Notes under the pieces: model-generated
What the model was told of the DNA's origin: nothing
Databases searched by the model: none
What the model saw: only the letters and a program-made list of their open reading frames with translations
Source: Candidatus Kuenenia stuttgartensis
Lineage (GTDB): Bacteria > Bacteroidota > Bacteroidia > Flavobacteriales_D > Crocinitomicaceae
Assembly (NCBI GenBank): GCA_943326025.2
Contig: CALPRR020000164.1
Span: 1-5,600 of the forward strand
Reading direction: 5' to 3'
DNA length: 5,600 bases
Translations under genes and position numbers: made by a program
Part shown: piece after piece, positions 1 through 5,575 of the stretch
How positions within the stretch are numbered: position 1 is the first letter of the stretch
Layout of the letters: each line of letters starts with the position of its first letter

Positions 1-55
1 ACTTGCCAATATGGCCGATCGAAAATTGGTTATGGCTGATGGAAACCTATTGTAA
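1..55 (+). CDS. C-terminal end of an ABC transporter ATPase, LolD-like (partial)
   Basis: One + strand frame is open from the window edge to a TAA at 53-55 and encodes the tail LANMADRKLVMADGNLL. The pattern 'A-x-MADRKLVMxDG' is what closes many LolD/MacB-type ABC transporter ATPases, where the segment after the H-loop reads roughly 'THxxELAxxADRxLxLxDG'. LolD is the cytoplasmic ATPase that powers release of lipoproteins from the inner membrane. Only 17 residues are visible: the Walker A, signature, Walker B and H-loop regions lie outside the window, so the assignment rests on tail resemblance alone. The next gene starts 40 bases downstream on the same strand with no terminator between them, so the two may be co-transcribed. 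Confidence 0.55.
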   Translation, partial: LANMADRKLVMADGNLL

Positions 56-67
56 TTGTAATTTTAG

Positions 68-90
68 ATTTTGAATTTTAAATTTTGAAT
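68..90. repeat. Two copies of ATTTTGAAT, 14-base period
   Basis: The 9-base word ATTTTGAAT occurs at 68-76 and again at 82-90, in the short AT-rich spacer just before the DUF2400 gene. The spacer also holds near-matches to the Bacteroidota -7 element (TAnnTTTG), but each has one base too many between TA and TTTG, so I do not call a promoter. It may be simple low-complexity spacer sequence. Confidence 0.4.
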
Positions 91-95
91 GATTG

Positions 96-866
96 ATGTA
101 TCGATTTAAAAAAAAGTCTGAATTAATCGCATTTTTGGATGAAAAGGCTGAGCAATATAATTCAACTGAATTTATTCAAACAGATCCAATTCAATTACCT
201 CATCGTTTTTCAAAAAAAGAAGACATTGAAATTATCGGTTTCCTAGTTTCTACAATTGCTTGGGGAAATCGCACAAGCATCATCAAAAACGGAGAAAAAT
301 TAATCGAAATCATGGAAAATTCCCCGTTTGAATTCATCCAAAATTACAACGATTCTTCTGCTAAAGACTTACAGTTCGTTCATCGTACTTTTAATACCTA
401 TGATCTTGATTTTTTCTTTCGAAGTATAAAAAATATTTACCTCCAAGGAGGACTTGAAAAGGCCTTTTCTCCCCACTCTTCAGTGTTTGGTTCTCAAGGT
501 AGAATCATCAATTTTAGAACTGAATTTTTAGAAACCTTACACGAACAACGCTCTGAAAAACACATATCAAATCCAGCCGGAAACTCAGCAGCGAAGAGGC
601 TTAACATGTTCCTAAGATGGATGTGCAGAAAAGATGAAAAAGGAGTTGATTTCGGAATTTGGGATTCGATTCCTATGAGTGAACTTTCAATTCCACTTGA
701 TGTTCACACAGCAAATGTTGGCAGAAAATTAAATCTAATTACTAGAAAACAAAATGATGGCAAGACGTTAGACGAAATCATGTCGCATCTCCGAGAATTT
801 AATAATGAAGATCCTTCCAAATACGATTTTGCATTATTTGGATTGGGAGCTTTTGAGAAGTATTGA
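96..866 (+). CDS. DUF2400 / TIGR02757 family protein, possibly DNA glycosylase-like
   Basis: This is a full-length 256-residue protein, matching the usual size of the family. I chose the ATG at 96 over an in-frame TTG one codon earlier; no Shine-Dalgarno is visible for either. Seen in the sequence: an N-terminal helical region with FLVSTIAWGNR (residues 49-59), then KRLNMFLRWMCR (167-178), ELSIPLDVHTANVGRKLNL (196-214), a conserved RKQNDGK stretch (217-223) and KYDFALFGLG (242-251). These are the hallmark blocks of TIGR02757/DUF2400, whose function is uncharacterised. My inference is that the order Lys-helix, Trp, 'IPLDVHT.NVGRKL' resembles HhH-GPD DNA glycosylases such as endonuclease III ('VDTHIFRV') and archaeal AGOG ('IPIPVD.RV'), making K167 and D202 candidate catalytic residues. 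There is no signal peptide or membrane segment, so it is cytoplasmic. Family membership is secure; the enzymatic role is a hypothesis. Confidence 0.9.
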   Translation: MYRFKKKSELIAFLDEKAEQYNSTEFIQTDPIQLPHRFSKKEDIEIIGFLVSTIAWGNRTSIIKNGEKLIEIMENSPFEFIQNYNDSSAKDLQFVHRTFNTYDLDFFFRSIKNIYLQGGLEKAFSPHSSVFGSQGRIINFRTEFLETLHEQRSEKHISNPAGNSAAKRLNMFLRWMCRKDEKGVDFGIWDSIPMSELSIPLDVHTANVGRKLNLITRKQNDGKTLDEIMSHLREFNNEDPSKYDFALFGLGAFEKY

Positions 867-884
867 TTGAATTTCAGTCTTATC

Positions 885-918
885 TTTAAAAAAGTTATTA
901 TATTACATGTTAAATTTG
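885..918 (+). promoter_or_regulatory. Candidate Bacteroidota-type promoter, possibly giving a leaderless mRNA
   Basis: A perfect match to the -7 element TAnnTTTG (TAAATTTG) lies at 911-918. A 3-of-4 match to the -33 element (TTTA) lies at 885-888, with a 22-base spacer inside the tolerated range. The ATG of the next gene is at 924, only 5 bases after the -7 element, so transcription would start at or next to the start codon. In DNA this AT-rich the motif can arise by chance. Confidence 0.35.
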
Positions 919-923
919 CTACA

Positions 924-1478
924 ATGAAATTTCTCTCTCTACTTATTTATATAATTATTTCTTTAAATAGTCACAGCCAAAAAACTTATTATAAGCATTC
1001 TTATAAAATTACACCTTACCTAGAATCTCATCACAATAGCGTTAAAATTGACACCTTAGATTTTAATTCTAAATTCAATTTGCAAATGACTTTTACAGAT
1101 CACAATGATCAACCTCTAAAGAATATAATAATTGATTTAAAAAATGTTGACACTTCTTTAACTTTAATAACTGACTCACTTGGTATGATTGAATTGAATA
1201 GCGATTTTAAAATATTTAAAATTGATATTCATGAAGAAAAATATCAAAAAATTCAAAGTCTAATTCTATTGCAAAATCACCATTTAATTAGCTATAAGAT
1301 AAAACTATGTGAATTAAGCGATTTAGATAATTTATATTTCATCAAATCAAACGAAAAATTGACCGAAGAAGAGATTAGTGATATTAGAGAATGTATCGAA
1401 AACAGTCCGAAAATTGAAGATTGTAATATGGAAGGTGATTTTATTATTGTAGTCCAAAATAAAAAATCCTCACTATAA
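924..1478 (+). CDS. Small secreted protein with a carboxypeptidase-regulatory-like beta-sandwich domain
   Basis: This is a 184-residue protein. The ATG at 924 is chosen because it opens directly into a Sec signal peptide: MKF, a hydrophobic core LSLLIYIIISL, then SHSQ, with cleavage likely around residue 19. The open frame runs upstream to a TTG at 867, but starting there would bury the signal. There is no lipobox cysteine, so it is probably periplasmic or exported rather than a lipoprotein. Residues about 50-127 fit the CarboxypepD_reg-like pattern of surface and outer-membrane proteins in this phylum: 'F.D..DQPLKN..I.LKN...SLTLITDSLGMIEL' matches the usual 'V.D..G.PL.GA.V.L.......TD..G.F.L'. 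Residues 146-184 form an acidic helix and a short strand with two cysteines (C157, C167). The gene is clearly more AT-rich than its neighbours (18-27% G+C in the 60-base lines counted). No specific function is recognisable. Confidence 0.75.
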   Translation: MKFLSLLIYIIISLNSHSQKTYYKHSYKITPYLESHHNSVKIDTLDFNSKFNLQMTFTDHNDQPLKNIIIDLKNVDTSLTLITDSLGMIELNSDFKIFKIDIHEEKYQKIQSLILLQNHHLISYKIKLCELSDLDNLYFIKSNEKLTEEEISDIRECIENSPKIEDCNMEGDFIIVVQNKKSSL

Positions 1479-1498
1479 AAATAATGAGGATTCATTTT
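1465..1498. terminator. Two-way intrinsic terminator between convergent genes
   Basis: AATCCTCA (1465-1472) pairs perfectly with TGAGGATT (1485-1492). Inside, after one C-A mismatch, TAT pairs with ATA around an AAAA loop. On the + strand a T-rich run follows (to 1498); on the - strand the A run before the hairpin reads as a T tract, so it can stop both convergent genes. The + strand stop codon (1476-1478) lies inside the hairpin. Confidence 0.8.
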
Positions 1499-1512
1499 GT
1501 CATTTATAATTT

Positions 1513-3201
1513 CTAGCCACCCTTTTTTATCTGTATTGGTGAAGCTGCTGGAGAACTAGCTGGTTTATTAGTTACTTTCACAGGCGAACTTGAAGGTGTT
1601 TCCGTTGATTTAGATGGTAAATTAATTTTCACAGGACTACTGGTTGAATTAGTTGGATTTTGTTTTGAAGGATTTGAAGCTGGAACAGAATTATTATCCC
1701 CTCCAAAAATTGATGGATTCGCTTTAATAGTTTCATTCTGTTTTGAAGAAACAGATGTTGGCTTTTCTGAACTTGTAGGAAGCGTTTGAGGAGTTGAAGT
1801 TGGAGCTGAATTAGGATTCTTCTCATTTGATTTTTCAAGAACTTCAGTAGGCTTAACACTGTTTGTATTAACTGCTTTTCCATTTTCTCTTTCTGAAATT
1901 GGTTTATTTACTTCCCTAACAGGAGTAGGTATTTTAGTTAAAACAACTCCATTCGTTGGATCTACTATAACAGGACGAGGTGAAGGAGGAATATTTAAAT
2001 AGGCATTATCAAAAATACAACCTTTTAAATCTTCTCCTGTAATTCCCATTTCTTGGCATTTACGACTTGCATTCGTTCTTTGTTTAGCGCTTAAATCACC
2101 AACTGTTCTGTGAACTGTCGGGAAATTAACATCTGTAAAAGAAGCTGTATTTTGTCCTACTCCATAATCAAATAATGAAGTTAAATCAGTAATTCTCCAG
2201 CTTGAACCAAAATCTCGTGTTAAACGATCCAAATAATCTTTTTCTTGATTATTTGCAGTTTGAGTAATTTCTCTATCTCCAAAAACAGTACTATACTTAC
2301 TCATAGAAGTATACAAATCTGAATTATTATTTCCTCTTACAGATAAATCATCTTTTGGAGTTCCATTGGCATTTCCTAATAATCCTTCATATCCACCCAT
2401 AACACATGGATAAATAAATGTAGAAACATTCATTGTACTGAAACGAATATTATTGCTCATTTGAAGCGTTACTTTTTCTCCTGTTGGCCAAGTAACAATG
2501 TAATCATTCCCTTTGCTTCTAACTGTCCCACCATGAGGTAAAAAATAAGTACTTGAAGTCACTCGAATTGGAGCACCTTCTAAACGAATGGGTGTAGAAA
2601 TATCAGAATCAGGTTTTTCATTGGCATAAAAACACAAACGATCACCACCAACATTCATTGCAATCGCTGTATTTAATGAAAAATCATTTCCACTTGCAGA
2701 TTGACGAGCTTGAACATTTACATAACCCGTTTGAGATTTCGCTAAAGTAAATTCGCCAACAGATTGTAATGAAAAAGAATTACCATCAAAAGACGAAAAA
2801 TGTGGATCTCCATAAGTTCTTCCTGAAGTAGTTTTACAAGTTGATCTTGAGAAAAATTCAGAAACAAACAACCATAAACCAGAATTTTGAGCCAATGTCG
2901 GATCGTTTCTTCGTGAGTCTGAAATTGTTTTTAATTTTTCTTTTCGTTCGAATGGTAAAACAGAATACATTTCAAAAGGTGTGAAATCCTCTGGAAAAGT
3001 TCTTGCTGGAATTGGATTATTTTGAGCCATTGCTAACAAACTATTTGAAAGCCACTCACCACGAACCGAATCCCATTGAACTAATTCTGATTTAATTTCA
3101 TCATACTCTTTCACTGTTCTTGTATCTTGAGAAAAAGCTAAGTTTAAACTCGTGATGCTAAATGCAAAACTTAATAAAATGTATCTAATTTTCATATTCA
3201 T
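1513..3201 (-). CDS. Secreted von Willebrand factor type D domain protein with Ser/Pro-rich tail
   Basis: This is a 562-residue protein. A Sec signal peptide covers residues 1-25 (MNMKIRYILLSF ... LAFSQ, then D26); translation may begin at Met1 or Met3. Residues 26-121 are a helical, charged region I do not recognise. The vWD domain spans about 122-290. It opens with YGDPHFSSFDG (130-140) and SVGEFTL (147-153) and closes with EGLLGNANGTPKDDL (272-286), the segment that in vWD domains carries calcium-binding Asp/Asn residues. It is followed by FGSSWRITDLTSLFDYG (331-347) and a short C8-like piece with C382 and C395 (KCQEMGITGEDLKGCIFD). From about residue 425 the tail is low-complexity (Ser, Pro, Thr, Asn, Lys) with repeated SSPVK motifs. 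The domain has few cysteines (C122, C190, C266), and the usual 'GLCGN' is GLLGN, as in many bacterial vWD proteins. I see no folded type IX secretion C-terminal domain, so how it reaches or stays on the surface is unclear. A role in adhesion or matrix binding is inference only. It appears to be transcribed alone. Confidence 0.9.
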   Translation of the reverse strand: MNMKIRYILLSFAFSITSLNLAFSQDTRTVKEYDEIKSELVQWDSVRGEWLSNSLLAMAQNNPIPARTFPEDFTPFEMYSVLPFERKEKLKTISDSRRNDPTLAQNSGLWLFVSEFFSRSTCKTTSGRTYGDPHFSSFDGNSFSLQSVGEFTLAKSQTGYVNVQARQSASGNDFSLNTAIAMNVGGDRLCFYANEKPDSDISTPIRLEGAPIRVTSSTYFLPHGGTVRSKGNDYIVTWPTGEKVTLQMSNNIRFSTMNVSTFIYPCVMGGYEGLLGNANGTPKDDLSVRGNNNSDLYTSMSKYSTVFGDREITQTANNQEKDYLDRLTRDFGSSWRITDLTSLFDYGVGQNTASFTDVNFPTVHRTVGDLSAKQRTNASRKCQEMGITGEDLKGCIFDNAYLNIPPSPRPVIVDPTNGVVLTKIPTPVREVNKPISERENGKAVNTNSVKPTEVLEKSNEKNPNSAPTSTPQTLPTSSEKPTSVSSKQNETIKANPSIFGGDNNSVPASNPSKQNPTNSTSSPVKINLPSKSTETPSSSPVKVTNKPASSPAASPIQIKKGG

Positions 3202-3244
3202 TCGTTTTATGTTTCGAATTTAATTTTTCAATTACTGTGCCAAA

Positions 3245-3276
3245 CAAAATTAAAATTCAATCTATAACTGTAACAT
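3245..3276 (-). promoter_or_regulatory. Candidate promoter of the vWD-domain gene
   Basis: On the - strand, TAATTTTG (3252 down to 3245) matches the Bacteroidota -7 consensus TAnnTTTG exactly. The expected -33 position, about 20 bases upstream (near 3273-3276), reads TTAC, a poor match to TTTG. Transcription would start near 3238 and give a leader of about 37 bases before the ATG at 3201. The position is sensible, but support is half a motif. Confidence 0.35.
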
Positions 3277-3379
3277 TTTGTTAATTTATCGTTATTAATC
3301 TGTTTTGGTTAAGATACTTAAGTTGTTTTGAAATAAATCATTTTTCATTTTTTATCTAACTTGCTATTAGTTTAAATTG

Positions 3380-3428
3380 AAAGTTCGTTTTTAGATTTCT
3401 ACTCCACAGAAATATGAAAGCGAACTTT
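3380..3428. other. Strong 49-base imperfect hairpin in the divergent spacer
   Basis: AAAGTTCG (3380-3387) pairs perfectly with CGAACTTT (3421-3428). The pairing continues inward through T-A and G-T pairs to ATTTCT/AGAAAT (3395-3400 with 3408-3413), with a single G-A mismatch (3394/3414) and a 7-base loop ACTCCAC (3401-3407). The stem is about 20 pairs, unusually long and regular for this spacer. It sits between two divergent genes, so it is not placed as an ordinary terminator, and the run after it on the + strand is only moderately T-rich. It could be a structured 5' leader, a small RNA, a palindromic protein-binding site or a small dispersed repeat. Its right arm touches the candidate -33 element of the downstream gene. 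Confidence 0.65.
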
Positions 3429-3459
3429 TGATCTTTATTTAATATATTCCTTAAATTTA
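3427..3459 (+). promoter_or_regulatory. Candidate promoter of the GNAT acetyltransferase gene
   Basis: TTTG at 3427-3430 is followed after 21 bases by TAAATTTA (3452-3459), which is TAnnTTTG with the last base changed. Spacing fits the Bacteroidota consensus, and the start would fall about 10-15 bases before the ATG at 3480. The -33 box overlaps the end of the hairpin at 3380-3428, so structure or a bound protein there could affect initiation. Confidence 0.35.
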
Positions 3460-3479
3460 ACTGATTTTTAAATTTCAAG

Positions 3480-3992
3480 ATGAATATATATTTTAAACTT
3501 ATCGACAAAACTTCACTAAACGAAGTGCTTGAGCTTTTTAAAATTGCTGCAACATCCATTCAAAAAAAGAATTTAACGCAATGGAGTCAATGGTTAAATC
3601 CAACTGAAAAAGATATTGAATGGCTTTTAGATGGGTTCGATAAAAATGAATTTTATTATGCCTATAATGACGAAAATGAGCACATTGGAATGTTTCGCTA
3701 CCTTAATACAGATGAAGTTTATTGGGAAACTCAAAACCCTCAAGCGAGATATGTTCATTCATTAGTTGTGAAAAAAGAATTCGGTGGACAAAATTTAGGT
3801 GCATTGATATTGAGAAAAATTGAAGATAAAATTCTGGAAGATCACTGCTCCATTTTCAGATTAGATTGTAATGCAGCCAATCCTTATTTGATTCAATTTT
3901 ATGAAAATTTAGGCTTCAAACAAGTAGGTACTTTTCATAAAAATGCTACATCTTCATTTAATTTATATGAGAAAAACTTGTTAATAAAATAA
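3480..3992 (+). CDS. GNAT-family N-acetyltransferase
   Basis: This 170-residue cytoplasmic protein has the length and layout of a single GNAT domain, an enzyme that moves an acetyl group from acetyl-CoA to an amine. The N-terminal helices (residues about 10-52, including WSQWL at 35-39) form the acceptor side. Strands follow: YYAYNDENEHIGMFRY (59-74). Motif A is VHSLVVKKEFGGQNLGALIL (92-111), where GGQNLG (102-107) stands in for the usual (R/Q)GxGx(G/A) pyrophosphate-binding loop, with Asn in place of the middle Gly. Motif B is RLDCNAANPYLIQFYENLGF (127-146), a textbook GNAT segment with Asn134 and Tyr141 in the positions expected to hold CoA and act as general acid. The acceptor substrate cannot be deduced. 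The next gene follows after 49 bases on the same strand, with no terminator between them. Confidence 0.92.
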   Translation: MNIYFKLIDKTSLNEVLELFKIAATSIQKKNLTQWSQWLNPTEKDIEWLLDGFDKNEFYYAYNDENEHIGMFRYLNTDEVYWETQNPQARYVHSLVVKKEFGGQNLGALILRKIEDKILEDHCSIFRLDCNAANPYLIQFYENLGFKQVGTFHKNATSSFNLYEKNLLIK

Positions 3993-3995
3993 TCT

Positions 3996-4024
3996 TTTAC
4001 AGAGTTTAATTTTCATTAAATTTA
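3996..4024 (+). promoter_or_regulatory. Weak candidate promoter before the DUF2750 gene
   Basis: TAAATTTA (4017-4024), one base off TAnnTTTG, is preceded at 17 bases by TTTA (3996-3999), a 3-of-4 match to the -33 box. It would start transcription about 12 bases before the ATG at 4042. Both boxes are imperfect and the spacer is at the short limit, so read-through from the GNAT gene is equally possible. Confidence 0.2.
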
Positions 4025-4041
4025 CCGTAAAATGAACCAAT

Positions 4042-4500
4042 ATGAACTCAGAAATCTCAACAGAAGAATTACATAAAGAATTTATTTCTAAAATTTGTCA
4101 AACTGGTAAAGTTTGGGCGTTGGAATATAACGATGAGTTTGCTTCTGCCGATTCTGAAGAATATGAAGACGAAGAAGGAAATCCTGCTGAAATGATTTGT
4201 TTTTGGTCTGAAGAAAGTAAGGCGCAAGAATGCATCAATAAAGAATGGAAAAATTATAAAATAGAAGTAATCTCGCTAAGTGAGTTTATTGAAAACTGGT
4301 GTATTGGTATGTCCAACGATCAATTATTGATTGGTTCAGACTTTACGAAACAACGAATCGGTCATGAATCAGATCCTTTAGAAGTTATTTTAGAAATTAA
4401 TGAAGAATGCTTATTGAAAAAATTCAATATTAAATTGGAAAGTTATCCTAGCCTAGTTGAATTAGCAAAAGAAATACGAAATGTTTTAATTTCAGAATAA
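4042..4500 (+). CDS. DUF2750 domain-containing protein
   Basis: This is a 152-residue acidic cytoplasmic protein with no signal or membrane segment. The ATG at 4042 is used; an out-of-frame ATG at 4032 leads only to a 14-codon frame. The order of motifs fits DUF2750: FISKICQTGKVWALEY near the start (14-29), FWSEESKAQECINKEW (54-69), ISLSEFIENW (77-86) and DQLLIGSDF (93-101). The family pattern is roughly 'G.vW.L ... fWs...yA......eW ... I.L.eFle.WL..L..D...vG'. The family has no established biochemical role. Residues 36-49 are an acidic insert (SADSEEYEDEEGNP), and residues 119-152 form a C-terminal extension, probably helical. It lies 49 bases after the GNAT gene and ends just before a strong terminator. 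DUF2750 membership is by pattern recognition and should be checked by profile search. Confidence 0.8.
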   Translation: MNSEISTEELHKEFISKICQTGKVWALEYNDEFASADSEEYEDEEGNPAEMICFWSEESKAQECINKEWKNYKIEVISLSEFIENWCIGMSNDQLLIGSDFTKQRIGHESDPLEVILEINEECLLKKFNIKLESYPSLVELAKEIRNVLISE

Positions 4501-4503
4501 AAC

Positions 4504-4540
4504 AAAAAAAATCCGAAGGTTATTCCTTCGGATTTTTTTT
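4504..4540. terminator. Strong two-way intrinsic terminator
   Basis: ATCCGAAGG (4511-4519) and CCTTCGGAT (4525-4533) form a perfect 9-bp GC-containing stem with loop TTATT. It is flanked by seven A residues on the left and T residues on the right (T4533-4540). It therefore works as a terminator on both strands, for the DUF2750 gene on + and the ribbon-helix-helix gene on -. The - strand stop codon (4520-4522) lies in the loop, so one arm of the hairpin is coding sequence. Confidence 0.93.
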
Positions 4541-4705
4541 GTTTTCAACTTCTTTTACTTTTAATCGCTTTGCATCTTTGAGTGACTTATTCAACATCCA
4601 CTCTATCTGACCATTGACACTGCGAAATTCATCTGCAGCCCATTTTTCAATAGCCTTCATTGTTTCAGCATCAATTCGTAAAGCAAATGATTTTTTCTCA
4701 GCCAT
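4520..4705 (-). CDS. Small Arc-type ribbon-helix-helix DNA-binding protein
   Basis: This is a 61-residue protein. Residues 5-11 (KSFALRI) form the beta strand that would enter the DNA major groove in a dimer. Residues 13-25 form helix A. The turn and helix B are FRSVNGQIEWMLNKSLKD (27-44), the conserved signature of Arc-family proteins in which 'SVNxQIExxL' shapes the fold. The tail (45-61) is Lys-rich and lies partly in the terminator hairpin. The start is the ATG at 4703-4705, three bases after the TAG of the SPFH gene, so the two are one operon and probably translationally coupled; no Shine-Dalgarno is seen. From memory of the family, a small protein with this FRSVNGQIE motif commonly sits next to this SPFH subtype in distant bacteria, which argues for a shared role. 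Its DNA target is unknown; self-regulation of the operon is a reasonable inference. Confidence 0.88.
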   Translation of the reverse strand: MAEKKSFALRIDAETMKAIEKWAADEFRSVNGQIEWMLNKSLKDAKRLKVKEVENKKNPKE

Positions 4706-4708
4706 GAT

Positions 4709-5563
4709 CTATTGATTCAATGTTCCTGTATTAATTACTGGTTTTGTTTCACTATCACCACATAAAACAACCATCAAGTTACTCACCATAGCCGCTTTTC
4801 TATCTTCATCAAATTCGATGATTTCTTTTTCAGATAACAACTTTAATGCACTTTCAACCATTCCAACTGCTCCTTCAACAATTTTATGTCTTGCTGCAAC
4901 AACTGCTGATGCTTGTTGTCTTCTCAACATTGAATGAGCAATTTCTGGAGCATATGCTAAATAACCAATTCTTGCTTCAATTACTTCAATTCCAGCTAAA
5001 ACTAAACGTTCTGTAATTTCTTTTTCTAAAGCAGAATTAACATCATCAAAATTTGTACTTAATGTAATGGTTGCTCTTTCATCTTCGAAATGATCGTAAG
5101 GAAATGAACCTGCTAATTTACGAACAGCTGAATCCGTTTGTACTTTAATGAAGTTCTGATAGTTATCTACATCAAACGTTGCTTTGTAAGTATCTTCTAC
5201 TTTCCAAACCAAAATAACACTAATCAAAATTGGATTCCCCATTTTATCATTCACTTTGATCTTTTCACTTTCAAAGTTTCTAGCTTTCAACGATAAAGTC
5301 GTTCTTGTGTATAAAGGATTCATCCAAAACAAACCATTGTCTTTTACACTTCCTTTATATTCTCCAAACAATAGAAACACTTTCGAATTGTTTGGACTAA
5401 TTACGTTTAATCCTATTAATAACAAAAGGGCCACTGGAATTAGAGCTCCTCCTAAAATGTAATTTTTAATGCTGAATCCAACGATGATTCCTACAATTAA
5501 TAAAACAACCATCACTAAAGCTAATTTCCCGCTTAATGGTTGTAAAACTTGTTCTTTTTTCAT
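4709..5563 (-). CDS. SPFH/Band 7 domain membrane protein
   Basis: This is a 284-residue protein. Two hydrophobic segments lie at about 13-31 and 34-54 (LIVGIIVGF; LGGALIPVALLLLIGLNV) and anchor it in the inner membrane, possibly as a hairpin. An SPFH (stomatin/prohibitin/flotillin/HflK-C) domain runs from about 58 to 215, beginning VFLLFGEYKGSVKDNGLFW (62-80) and including PILISVILVWKVEDT (111-125). The block YAPEIAHSMLRRQQA (204-218) and KIVEGAVGMV (227-236) mark a bacterial SPFH subfamily distinct from HflK/HflC and flotillin. Residues 220-262 are helical and likely to oligomerise. Family members form membrane-associated ring or cage assemblies and organise membrane domains or proteases; this subfamily's job is not established. 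The ATG at 5563 is preceded by AT-rich sequence without a Shine-Dalgarno. It leads a two-gene operon with the ribbon-helix-helix gene. The promoter is probably at or beyond the window edge. Confidence 0.93.
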   Translation of the reverse strand: MKKEQVLQPLSGKLALVMVVLLIVGIIVGFSIKNYILGGALIPVALLLLIGLNVISPNNSKVFLLFGEYKGSVKDNGLFWMNPLYTRTTLSLKARNFESEKIKVNDKMGNPILISVILVWKVEDTYKATFDVDNYQNFIKVQTDSAVRKLAGSFPYDHFEDERATITLSTNFDDVNSALEKEITERLVLAGIEVIEARIGYLAYAPEIAHSMLRRQQASAVVAARHKIVEGAVGMVESALKLLSEKEIIEFDEDRKAAMVSNLMVVLCGDSETKPVINTGTLNQ

Positions 5564-5575
5564 GATTATTTTATT

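Noticed and set aside
867..923. TTG at 867 as the start of the secreted-protein gene
   Set aside because: It would begin right after the previous stop codon but puts 19 extra residues before a clear signal peptide; the ATG at 924 is far more likely.
1292..1495. - strand open frame of 67 codons
   Set aside because: It lies opposite the 3' part of the secreted-protein gene, spans the terminator and has no recognisable domain; it is a shadow of AT-rich coding sequence.
1629..1883. - strand open frame of 84 codons rich in Leu and Gln
   Set aside because: It is a shifted frame inside the Ser/Pro/Asn-rich tail of the vWD gene; its low-complexity make-up is explained by the repetitive codons of the true frame.
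3414..3431. Five-codon frame MKANF before the GNAT gene, as a possible leader peptide
   Set aside because: It is too short to distinguish from chance, has no regulatory codon run, and lies inside the hairpin arm upstream of the likely transcription start.
3356..3559. - strand open frame of 67 codons over the divergent spacer
   Set aside because: It overlaps the hairpin and the start of the GNAT gene on the opposite strand, and its product looks like translated AT-rich noise.
4520..4705. The ribbon-helix-helix protein as an antitoxin of a toxin-antitoxin pair
   Set aside because: Its operon partner is an SPFH membrane protein and no small toxin gene is adjacent; a regulator within the SPFH operon fits better.
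5256..5462. + strand open frame of 68 codons
   Set aside because: It is antisense to the SPFH domain coding region and has no features of its own.
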